From positions 1-5,069 of the forward strand of contig CATYHY010000116.1 of assembly GCA_958407085.1 (NCBI GenBank): DNA of 5,069 nucleotides, in the 5' to 3' direction. Shown here in pieces: positions 1-5,069 of this stretch. Every line of letters begins with the position of its first letter. The stretch's first letter is position 1. The stretch is from an uncultured Collinsella sp. Its GTDB lineage: Bacteria; Actinomycetota; Coriobacteriia; Coriobacteriales; Coriobacteriaceae. Both the position numbers and the translations under genes were made by a program. The notes under the pieces were generated by a model that worked only from the letters and a program-made list of their open reading frames with translations, was not told the DNA's origin and did not search any database.

Positions 1-1013
1 TTGCTATTAACGGCTTCGGTCGCATCGGTCGTCTGGCTTTCCGTCAGATGTTCGGTCATGAGGGCTCCGAGATCGTCGCTATCAACGACCTCACCTCTCC
101 CGATATGCTCGCTTACCTGCTGAAGTACGACTCCACGCAGGGCAACTACGCTCGCGATCACGAGGTCGTTGCTGGCGAGGATTCCATCACCGTTGACGGC
201 AAGGAGATCAAGATCTACAAGGAGGCCGACGCCAACAACCTGCCTTGGGGCGACCTCGACGTCGACGTTGTTCTCGAGTGCACCGGCTTCTACACCAGCA
301 AGGCTAAGGCTCAGGCCCACATCAACGCTGGCGCCAAGAAGGTCGTCATCTCCGCTCCGGCCGGCAGCGATCTGCCCACCATCGTGTACAACGTCAACCA
401 TGAGACGCTGACCGCTGAGGACAACATCATCTCCGCTGCTTCCTGCACCACCAACTGCCTCGCCCCGATGGCCAAGGGTCTGAACGACTTCGCTCCCATC
501 GTGTCCGGCATCATGACCACCATCCACGCCTTCACCGGCGACCAGATGCCGCTCGACGGCCCGCAGCGCAAGGGCAACTTCCGTCGCTCCCGCGCCTGCT
601 CCGAGAACATCGTCCCGAACACCACGGGCGCTGCCAAGGCCATCGGCCTGGTTCTCCCCGAGCTCAACGGCAAGCTCATCGGTGCCGCCCAGCGCGTCCC
701 GACGCCGACCGGCTCGCTGACCAACCTCTACGCCGTCGTTGACAAGAAGGTCACCGTCGACGAGGTCAACGCTGCCATGAAGGCCTACGCCGAGACCATC
801 CCCGAGACCTTCGCCTACAACGAGGACCAGATCGTCTCCCGCGACATCGTCGGCGAGACCCACGGCTCCATCTTCGACGCCACTCAGACCATGTGCTCTG
901 ACCTCGGCAACGGCCAGACCCTCGTTCAGGTCACCTCTTGGTACGACAACGAGAACTCCTACACCTCTCAGATGGTCCGCACCATCAAGTACTTCGAGAA
1001 GTTCGTTGCTTAA
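1..1013 (+). CDS. gap: Type I glyceraldehyde-3-phosphate dehydrogenase, NAD-dependent (5' end cut by window)
   Basis: Cytoplasmic glycolytic enzyme that converts glyceraldehyde-3-phosphate, NAD and phosphate to 1,3-bisphosphoglycerate. The first complete codon is at base 3, and 336 residues are visible. Since the family is about 335-340 residues, only about four or five N-terminal residues are missing. The reading opens directly in the Rossmann motif GFGRIGR (visible residues 4-10). The Asp in AINDL (about residue 29) is the usual marker of NAD rather than NADP use. The nucleophile Cys is in SCTTNC (bases 444-446) and the catalytic His in TTIHAFTGDQ (bases 525-527). Their spacing of 27 residues matches the canonical Cys149/His176 pair. 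NTTGAAKA, QRVPTPTG and WYDNENSY complete the catalytic domain. The ATG at base 48 is internal methionine, not the start. The style (HAFTGDQMPLDGP, GAAQRVPTPTG) is that of Firmicutes-type GapA. A terminator follows 37 bases after the stop, so gap can end as its own transcript. The promoter and any regulator gene lie upstream, outside the window. Confidence 0.97.
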   Translation, partial: AINGFGRIGRLAFRQMFGHEGSEIVAINDLTSPDMLAYLLKYDSTQGNYARDHEVVAGEDSITVDGKEIKIYKEADANNLPWGDLDVDVVLECTGFYTSKAKAQAHINAGAKKVVISAPAGSDLPTIVYNVNHETLTAEDNIISAASCTTNCLAPMAKGLNDFAPIVSGIMTTIHAFTGDQMPLDGPQRKGNFRRSRACSENIVPNTTGAAKAIGLVLPELNGKLIGAAQRVPTPTGSLTNLYAVVDKKVTVDEVNAAMKAYAETIPETFAYNEDQIVSRDIVGETHGSIFDATQTMCSDLGNGQTLVQVTSWYDNENSYTSQMVRTIKYFEKFVA

Positions 1014-1050
1014 TTTAGCTTTTAGCGAATAGCTCGTTGAGCGTCTAAAG

Positions 1051-1097
1051 AAGGGCGCGGCCTTATAGGGCTTACACCCTAGGGTCGCGCCCTTTTT
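1051..1097 (+). terminator. Intrinsic terminator after gap
   Basis: The outer stem AAGGGCGCG (1051-1059) pairs perfectly with CGCGCCCTT (1086-1094). An inner stem TAGGG (1066-1070) pairs with CCCTA (1077-1081) around a six-base loop. C1061-C1062 can also pair with G1083-G1084. A run of five T ends at 1097. It lies in the 140-base gap/pgk spacer, so it separates gap from the downstream genes at least partly. Whether it is fully efficient cannot be told from sequence. Partial readthrough would give gap more transcript than pgk-tpiA-gpmI. Confidence 0.88.
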
Positions 1098-1102
1098 ATA
1101 AG
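1097..1102 (+). promoter_or_regulatory. Possible -10 element (TATAAG) for pgk-tpiA-gpmI
   Basis: TATAAG matches five of six bases of the TATAAT consensus and begins at the last T of the preceding terminator. The predicted transcript start would be about 1108, the first base of the downstream hairpin. No good -35 box is visible at 16-18 bases upstream, because that DNA forms the terminator stem. The nearest partial match is CTTACA at 1071-1076, with a spacer of 20. The case rests on position and the need for transcription past a terminator. The alternative is that the downstream genes are expressed only by readthrough from gap. Confidence 0.25.
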
Positions 1103-1107
1103 AAATC

Positions 1108-1130
1108 GTCTGCCGTAATGGGAGGCAGAC
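1108..1130 (+). repeat. Perfect 7-bp inverted repeat (hairpin) in the pgk leader
   Basis: GTCTGCC (1108-1114) and GGCAGAC (1124-1130) are exact reverse complements around a nine-base loop (1115-1123). There is no following T-tract, so it is not a terminator. The loop side carries ATG (1118-1120), in frame with pgk, and a strong GGGAGG ribosome-binding-like motif (1120-1125), whose last two G's are in the stem. That motif is 28 bases upstream of the real start, too far to serve it directly. Possible roles are an mRNA-stabilising 5' hairpin, a processing site, a ribosome standby site or a protein operator. None can be chosen from sequence alone. Confidence 0.5.
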
Positions 1131-1137
1131 ACGTACG

Positions 1138-1143
1138 AAAGGT
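1138..1143 (+). promoter_or_regulatory. Ribosome binding site of pgk
   Basis: AAAGGT, with AGG at 1140-1142, lies 11 bases before the ATG at 1154. It selects that ATG over the in-frame ATG at 1118. The upstream ATG has no Shine-Dalgarno motif in front of it, and using it would add twelve residues not expected in the family. Confidence 0.65.
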
Positions 1144-1153
1144 AGAAGCAAAC

Positions 1154-2344
1154 ATGGCCTTTACCAAGAAGACCGTCCGCGACATCGATGTCGACGGAAA
1201 GCGCGTTCTCGTCCGCGTTGACTTTAACGTGCCTATCAAGGATGGCGTCGTTGGCGACACCACCCGTATCAAGGCTGCCCTGCCCACCATCAACTATCTC
1301 GTTGAGCACAACGCTCGCGTCATCCTCATGAGCCACCTCGGCCGTCCCGAGGGCACCGGCTTCCAGCCCGAGCTGTCCCTCGAGCCCGTCGCCAAGAAGC
1401 TCGCTGAGCTCTCTGGCCTTGACGTTGCTTTTGTTGCCGACACGTATGGCGAGAAGGCCGCCGAGGCTGTCGCCGCCGTCGAGCCGGGCAAGGTCCTCGT
1501 TCTCGAGAACGTCCGTTTTGACAAGCGTGAGAAGAAGAACGATCCCGAGATCGCCAAGAAGCTCGCTTCCTATGGTGACGTCTTCGTTCTCGATGCCTTC
1601 GGCACCGCTCACCGCGCCCAGGGTTCCGTCGTGGGCCCCGCCGCTTACCTGCCTGCCGTCGCCGGCTTCCTGCTCGAGAAGGAGGTCGACACGCTGACCG
1701 GCATCTTCGCCGAGCCCGAGCGCCCCTTCGTCGCCATCGTCGGCGGTTCCAAGGTTTCCTCCAAGATCGGCGTTCTCGATCACCTCATCGACTCCGCTGA
1801 TACCCTGATCATCGGTGGCGGCATGGCCTACACTTTCTTCCTGGCTCAGGGCCTGTCCGTCGGTCAGTCCCTCAAGGAAGAGGACTGGGTCGAGCGCGCC
1901 GGTGAGATGCTCAAGAAGGCCGAGGAGAAGGGCGTCAAGATCCTGCTCCCCATCGACAACCGCGTTGCCGATCACTTTGGCGAGGACGCTGTCCCCGAGG
2001 TTGTCGCTTCCGACGCTATCCCCGACGACCGCGAGGGTATGGACATCGGCCCCAAGACCGAGGAGCTTTACGCCGAGGCCGTCAAGGGCGCCAAGACCGT
2101 GTTCTGGAACGGCCCCATGGGCGTCTTCGAGTTCGACAACTTCGCTCACGGCACCCAGGCTATCGCCGAGGCTGTCGCCGAGGCCGATTGCACCTCGATC
2201 ATCGGCGGTGGCGACTCCGTCGCAGCTGTCAACAAGTTCAACCTGGCCGACAAGATGAGCTGGATCTCCACCGGTGGTGGCGCTTCCATGGAGCTCGTCG
2301 AGGGTAAGGCCCTGCCCGGAGTGGAGGCGCTTCTCGATGCCTAA
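1154..2344 (+). CDS. pgk: Phosphoglycerate kinase
   Basis: Cytoplasmic enzyme that transfers the acyl phosphate of 1,3-bisphosphoglycerate to ADP, giving 3-phosphoglycerate and ATP. It uses the product of the upstream GAPDH. The protein is 396 residues, normal for bacterial monomeric Pgk (about 390-400). The N-terminal substrate domain shows RVDFNVP (21-27), Arg38, HLGRP (61-65), Arg121 in LENVRF and Arg154 in DAFGTAHR, the basic residues that hold the phosphoglycerate. The C-terminal nucleotide domain shows GGSKVSSK (197-204, with Lys200 and Lys204), GGGMAYTF (221-228), NGPMGVFE (319-326), GGGDSVAAV (351-359) and STGGGA (372-377). The ATG at 1154 is chosen because it has a ribosome binding site and gives the typical MAFTKKTV start. 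The last eight bases also encode the start of tpiA. No in-frame TTA, CTA or TCA codon occurs, consistent with very high expression. All key residues are present. Confidence 0.98.
   Translation: MAFTKKTVRDIDVDGKRVLVRVDFNVPIKDGVVGDTTRIKAALPTINYLVEHNARVILMSHLGRPEGTGFQPELSLEPVAKKLAELSGLDVAFVADTYGEKAAEAVAAVEPGKVLVLENVRFDKREKKNDPEIAKKLASYGDVFVLDAFGTAHRAQGSVVGPAAYLPAVAGFLLEKEVDTLTGIFAEPERPFVAIVGGSKVSSKIGVLDHLIDSADTLIIGGGMAYTFFLAQGLSVGQSLKEEDWVERAGEMLKKAEEKGVKILLPIDNRVADHFGEDAVPEVVASDAIPDDREGMDIGPKTEELYAEAVKGAKTVFWNGPMGVFEFDNFAHGTQAIAEAVAEADCTSIIGGGDSVAAVNKFNLADKMSWISTGGGASMELVEGKALPGVEALLDA
2323..2327 (+). promoter_or_regulatory. Ribosome binding site of tpiA inside the pgk coding sequence
   Basis: A perfect GGAGG lies nine bases before the tpiA ATG at 2337, within the last codons of pgk. 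It fixes the tpiA start at MPNRTLLIAG. The frame stays open further upstream, to a GTG at 2274, but that stretch is the pgk coding region read in another frame. The arrangement suggests translational coupling of tpiA to pgk. Confidence 0.8.
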
Positions 2345-3104
2345 TCGCACCCTTCTCATCGCTGGTAACTGGAAGATGAACAACGACGTCGCCGAGGCCG
2401 CCAAACTCGCCGACGAGCTGGCTCAGGCTCTGCCCGAGGTTCCGGCTGGCGTCGAGGTGCTCGTCTGCCCTCCGACCATCGACATCACCACGGTTCATGA
2501 CCGCATTCAGGCTGCCCCCATCGCCCTCGGTGCACAGAACGTGTACTGGGAGGCCAAGGGTGCCTTCACCGGTGAGTCCTCTTGCGACATGCTCAAGTCC
2601 GCTGGCTGCACCTACTGCATCATCGGCCACTCCGAGCGTCGTGACTACTTCCACGAGACCGACGAGGACCAGAACAAGAAGGCCAAGGCTCTCGTTGCCG
2701 CCGGTCTTGTTCCCGTCTTCTGCTGCGGCGAGTCCCTCGAGGTCCGCGAGGCTGGCACCTATGTCGAGCACGTCGTGAACCAGGTCAAGGCTGGCCTTGC
2801 TGGTCTTGAGATCACCTGCCCCAAGCAGGTCGTCGTCGCCTACGAGCCCATCTGGGCCATTGGCACCGGCAAGACCGCTACCGCCGAGGACGCTCAGGAG
2901 GTCTGCGGCGCTATCCGTGAGACCCTCAAGGAGATGTTCGGCGAGGAGCTCGCTAACGGCATCCGCGTTCTCTATGGTGGCTCTGCCAAGCCTGGCAACA
3001 TCGCTGAGCTCGTCGCCAAGCCCGACGTTGACGGCGCCCTCGTGGGCGGCGCTTCGCTCAAGGCTGCCGACTTCGCCTCTATGGTCGTCAAGGCAGGCGA
3101 GTAG
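2337..3104 (+). CDS. tpiA: Triosephosphate isomerase
   Basis: Cytoplasmic TIM-barrel enzyme that interconverts dihydroxyacetone phosphate and glyceraldehyde-3-phosphate, feeding GAPDH. The protein is 255 residues, normal for the family (about 250). Catalytic and binding residues are all visible: Asn11 and Lys13 in AGNWKMN, His98 in IIGHSERR, and the base Glu170 in AYEPIWAIGTGKT. The mobile loop 6 is at about 171-182, YGGSAKPGN at 213-221 and the phosphate-binding GGASL at 237-241. The ATG overlaps the pgk stop by eight bases and has a strong GGAGG site. gpmI follows after five bases, so the gene is in the middle of a tight operon. Eight cysteines (44, 83, 91, 94, 129, 130, 161, 190) are rather many for a TPI of this size. 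They include an adjacent pair and a CxxC (91-94) just before the catalytic His loop, which is tolerable in an anaerobe. One rare AAA lysine codon stands near the start (2402-2404). Confidence 0.98.
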   Translation: MPNRTLLIAGNWKMNNDVAEAAKLADELAQALPEVPAGVEVLVCPPTIDITTVHDRIQAAPIALGAQNVYWEAKGAFTGESSCDMLKSAGCTYCIIGHSERRDYFHETDEDQNKKAKALVAAGLVPVFCCGESLEVREAGTYVEHVVNQVKAGLAGLEITCPKQVVVAYEPIWAIGTGKTATAEDAQEVCGAIRETLKEMFGEELANGIRVLYGGSAKPGNIAELVAKPDVDGALVGGASLKAADFASMVVKAGE

Positions 3105-3109
3105 GACAT

Positions 3110-4663
3110 ATGGCACAACGTCATCTTCCTGCACTCCTGATCATCATGGATGGCTGCGGCCTGGCTCCGTCCGATGGCGAGAACGCCGTCGCCGCTGCCA
3201 AGACGCCCTTCCTTGATAGCCTGTACGAGAAGTACCCCCACACCACGCTCGGCGCTTCGGGCGAGGACGTGGGTCTTCCCGACGGCCAGATGGGCAACTC
3301 CGAGGTGGGTCACCTCAACATCGGTGCCGGCCGCATCGTGTTCCAGGAGCTTTCGCGCATCAACAATGCCATCAAGGACGGCTCCATCGCCAAGAACGAG
3401 GTTTTCGTCAAGGCTATGGACGACGTCAAGGCTGACGGCAAGACTCTCCACCTCATGGGCCTTATGAGCCCTGGCGGTGTCCATTCTCACATGAACCACG
3501 TCGAGGCTCTGGTCAAGATGGCTGCCGAGCACGGTGTCAAGACCGTTCGCGTCCACGCCTTTATGGATGGCCGCGACGTTGACCCGCAGTCCGGCGCTGG
3601 CTACATGAGTGAGTTCTGCGGCTTCCTGGCTAAGATCTCCGAGGAGACCGGTTGCGACGCTCGCGTCGCCACCGTTTCGGGCCGCTATTGGGCCATGGAC
3701 CGCGACAACCGTTGGGAGCGCATCCAGCGTGCCTACGACGTCATGGTCAATGCGTCCGATGCCGATGTCGACCCCGTTGCCGGCATCAAGGCCTACTACG
3801 AGAAGGACCCGCGCGGCGACGAGTTCGTCGAGCCCTTCGCTGCCCACAACGAGGGCATCCACGAGGGCGACGCGGCCATCTTCTTCAACTTCCGTCCCGA
3901 CCGCGCCCGTCAGATGACCCGCGTGTTCACGGACAAGGAGTTCGACGGCTTTGAGCGCAAGCAGATCAAGCTTTCGCACTTTGTGACGATGACCGAGTAC
4001 GATCCGACGTTTGATGTCGAGGTCGCCTTCCCCAAGACGTTCCCCGAGAACGTCCTGGCCGACGTTATCGCCGCCAATGGCCTGAAGCAGCTGCACACCG
4101 CCGAGACCGAGAAGTACGCCCACGTGACGTTCTTCCTCAACGGCGGCATCGAGGAGCCCAAGGAGGGCGAGGAGCGCGTGCTCGTCGCTTCCCCCAAGGT
4201 CGCTACCTACGATCTGCAGCCTGAGATGAGCGCTCCCGAGGTTACCGAGAAGCTCGTCGCTGCCATCAACGAGGATCGCGCTGATTTCTACATCGTGAAC
4301 TTCGCGAACTGCGACATGGTTGGTCACACCGGTGTCTTCGACGCCGCCGTTAAGGCCGTCGAGGCTGTTGACGATGCCCTGTCCAAGGTTGTCCCGGCGA
4401 TTCTCGCCAAGGGCGGCTTTGCGCTGATTACCGCCGACCACGGCAACGCCGATCACATGTTTGACGTTGCTTCTGACGGTTCCAAGCATCCGTTCACGGC
4501 TCACACCACCAACCGTGTGCCGTTCATCATCGTTGATGAGAAGGCGCAGCTCACCGGTATCGAGGACGGTCGTCTTTCCGATATCGCTCCGACCATGCTC
4601 ACCATGGCTGGTATTGAGCCTTCCGCCGAGATGACGGGTCGCGTGCTCGCCACCGAGGCCTAA
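3110..4663 (+). CDS. gpmI: 2,3-bisphosphoglycerate-independent phosphoglycerate mutase (iPGM)
   Basis: Cytoplasmic, normally manganese-dependent enzyme of the alkaline phosphatase superfamily. It converts 3-phosphoglycerate to 2-phosphoglycerate through a phosphoserine intermediate. The protein is 517 residues, normal for the family (about 510). The metal and nucleophile set known from the Bacillus enzyme is complete: Asp14 (MDGCG), nucleophile Ser64 (MGNSEVGH), Asp402 and His406 (CDMVGH), Asp443 and His444 (TADHGN) and His465 (FTAHTT). The inserted phosphotransferase domain shows VHSH (His125), DGRD (153-156), Arg185, Arg192, FRPDRAR (261-267) and Lys335. The ATG is five bases after the tpiA stop. 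Its ribosome binding site is modest (AGG at 3103-3105 overlapping that stop, or GCAGG further up), so its translation probably relies on ribosomes ending tpiA. A strong terminator follows. It is unrelated to the cofactor-dependent mutase GpmA. No in-frame TTA, CTA or TCA codon occurs. Confidence 0.98.
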   Translation: MAQRHLPALLIIMDGCGLAPSDGENAVAAAKTPFLDSLYEKYPHTTLGASGEDVGLPDGQMGNSEVGHLNIGAGRIVFQELSRINNAIKDGSIAKNEVFVKAMDDVKADGKTLHLMGLMSPGGVHSHMNHVEALVKMAAEHGVKTVRVHAFMDGRDVDPQSGAGYMSEFCGFLAKISEETGCDARVATVSGRYWAMDRDNRWERIQRAYDVMVNASDADVDPVAGIKAYYEKDPRGDEFVEPFAAHNEGIHEGDAAIFFNFRPDRARQMTRVFTDKEFDGFERKQIKLSHFVTMTEYDPTFDVEVAFPKTFPENVLADVIAANGLKQLHTAETEKYAHVTFFLNGGIEEPKEGEERVLVASPKVATYDLQPEMSAPEVTEKLVAAINEDRADFYIVNFANCDMVGHTGVFDAAVKAVEAVDDALSKVVPAILAKGGFALITADHGNADHMFDVASDGSKHPFTAHTTNRVPFIIVDEKAQLTGIEDGRLSDIAPTMLTMAGIEPSAEMTGRVLATEA

Positions 4664-4689
4664 GAGAAAACTCCAAGCGTTTTCTTGCA

Positions 4690-4722
4690 GGGGGTTGCCC
4701 ATATTCGGGCAACCCCCTTTTT
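4690..4722 (+). terminator. Strong intrinsic terminator after gpmI
   Basis: GGGGGTTGCCC (4690-4700) pairs perfectly with GGGCAACCCCC (4707-4717) around a six-base loop. This is an 11-bp GC-rich stem followed by five T (4718-4722). It starts 26 bases after the gpmI stop and should end the pgk-tpiA-gpmI transcript. The other strand has no T-run after the stem, so it acts in one direction only. Confidence 0.95.
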
Positions 4723-4729
4723 GGTATTT

Positions 4730-4760
4730 CTGCCATTTCCGCACCGTCCCCGAGTGGCAG
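4730..4760 (+). repeat. Imperfect inverted repeat between the terminator and the secG promoter
   Basis: CTGCCA (4730-4735) and TGGCAG (4755-4760) are exact reverse complements. The arms extend inward by three more pairs if two G-U pairs are allowed (TTT with GAG), leaving a 13-base loop. It lies just upstream of the likely secG -10 element, where an activator or repressor could bind. A chance match is also possible, and no known operator is recognised. Confidence 0.25.
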
Positions 4761-4781
4761 GTAGGGGAGAGCGGGGGATTG

Positions 4782-4790
4782 TGGTACAGT
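4782..4790 (+). promoter_or_regulatory. Likely extended -10 promoter for secG
   Basis: TGGTACAGT fits the extended -10 pattern TGn followed by a TATAAT-like hexamer (TACAGT, four of six matches). No recognisable -35 box lies 17 bases upstream (that stretch is TAGGGG), which fits extended -10 promoters that need little -35 contact. The predicted start near 4797 gives a leader of about 30 bases. secG needs its own promoter because a strong terminator lies just upstream. Confidence 0.45.
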
Positions 4791-4826
4791 ACTGGAGTTT
4801 GAATTGTTCTATTAAGGAGCTTATCT

Positions 4827-5069
4827 ATGGGTCCGTTCCAGATTCTTCTGTTTGTCGTTTGGGCTGTTTCTGCCGTGGCGCTGACGATTCTCGTCCTGAT
4901 GCATTCCGGTAAGGGTACCGGCGTTTCGGATATGATCGCTAGCTCGCTGTATAACTCCAGCTCTGCCACAGGTGTTATGGAGCAGAACCTCGACCGCCTG
5001 ACCGTCATCATGGGTGTCGTGTTTGCCGTGTGCGTCGTGCTGTGCATGTTCTTCTTCCCGCAGGGCATC
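4827..5069 (+). CDS. secG: Preprotein translocase subunit SecG (3' end cut by window)
   Basis: Small inner-membrane subunit of the SecYEG channel that assists SecA-driven protein export. The 81 visible residues contain a first membrane segment (about 4-25, rich in Leu, Val and Ala), a polar loop, and a second membrane segment (about 59-77). The loop carries LMHSGKGTGVSDMI, matching the conserved gly-lys-gly region of SecG. Before the second segment stands EQNLDRLTV, which resembles actinobacterial SecG. SecG is usually 75-85 residues, so few residues are probably missing, although no stop is seen. A good AAGGAG ribosome binding site (4814-4819) lies seven bases before the ATG. The position after glycolytic genes is familiar, since actinobacterial genomes often carry gap-pgk-tpiA-secG. 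Here a terminator and a probable own promoter separate it from gpmI. Identification rests on topology and loop motifs, as the family is short and variable. Confidence 0.9.
   Translation, partial: MGPFQILLFVVWAVSAVALTILVLMHSGKGTGVSDMIASSLYNSSSATGVMEQNLDRLTVIMGVVFAVCVVLCMFFFPQGI

Noticed and set aside
1017..1050. Weak inverted repeat TTTAG/CTAAA and AGCT/AGCG echoes just after the gap stop
   Set aside because: The stem is only five pairs plus a bulged extension, AU-rich, with no supporting context. It is likely chance, although competition with the terminator was considered.
1118..1153. Upstream in-frame ATG as an alternative pgk start
   Set aside because: It has no ribosome binding site in front, lies in a hairpin loop, and would add twelve residues not expected in Pgk. 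The ATG at 1154 has a site and gives the typical N-terminus.
1079..2404. A 441-codon open frame on the - strand opposite pgk
   Set aside because: It is codon-aligned with pgk and has the same cause: pgk lacks TTA, CTA and TCA codons. The translation looks like antisense of a biased gene, and its end runs into the gap terminator.
1108..4760. Shared CTGCC/GGCAG half-sites in the pgk leader and the secG leader as sites for one regulator
   Set aside because: The spacing between half-sites differs greatly (9 versus 21 bases) and five-base matches are expected by chance in GC-rich DNA.
4799..4813. TTGAAT at 4799-4804 as a -35 box for secG
   Set aside because: A -10 element at normal spacing would fall on or after the ribosome binding site and start codon, leaving no leader.
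2972..5068. A 698-codon open frame on the - strand across the end of tpiA, all of gpmI and into secG
   Set aside because: It lies codon-on-codon opposite gpmI, so it is open simply because gpmI uses no TTA, CTA or TCA codons. The translation is low in complexity (Gly, Leu, Val, Asp, Ala) and shows no domain, and the + strand genes are certain.

Overview
The window is a glycolytic gene cluster from a bacterium, all on the + strand: the glyceraldehyde-3-phosphate dehydrogenase gene (5' end cut by the window edge), then pgk, tpiA and gpmI, then the start of secG (3' end cut by the window edge). The DNA is GC-rich. Codon choice is highly biased: lysine is almost always AAG, and the codons TTA, CTA and TCA do not occur in frame in pgk or gpmI. 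This is what is expected of very highly expressed genes in a moderately high-GC organism. The SecG sequence looks actinobacterial (NLDRLTV before the second membrane segment), while the GAPDH resembles the type common in Firmicutes. Together with gpmI lying between tpiA and secG, this suggests a member of the Coriobacteriia (Collinsella-like). That placement is inferred from remembered family features and was not tested by a search.

Layout. 1-1013 is gap, lacking only about four or five N-terminal codons. 1014-1153 is a spacer holding a strong intrinsic terminator (1051-1097), a possible -10 element at the end of its T-tract (1097-1102), a short perfect hairpin (1108-1130) and the pgk ribosome binding site. 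1154-2344 is pgk. tpiA (2337-3104) starts inside the end of pgk with an 8-base overlap. gpmI (3110-4663) follows after 5 bases. 4664-4826 is a second spacer with a very clean intrinsic terminator (4690-4722) and a likely extended -10 promoter (4782-4790). secG runs from 4827 to beyond the window end.

Function. The four enzymes carry out consecutive steps of lower glycolysis: TpiA supplies glyceraldehyde-3-phosphate, GAPDH oxidises and phosphorylates it with NAD, Pgk recovers ATP, and GpmI makes 2-phosphoglycerate. Enolase, the next step, is not between gpmI and secG. pgk-tpiA-gpmI look like one translationally linked unit, while gap and secG are set apart by terminators. SecG is a subunit of the Sec protein translocase and is metabolically unrelated.

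I found no mobile element, CRISPR array, RNA gene, defence system or broken gene. All enzymes have their catalytic residues and normal lengths. The points worth a second look are regulatory: the gap/pgk spacer, the coupled overlap, and the secG leader. I do not see an undescribed system here.
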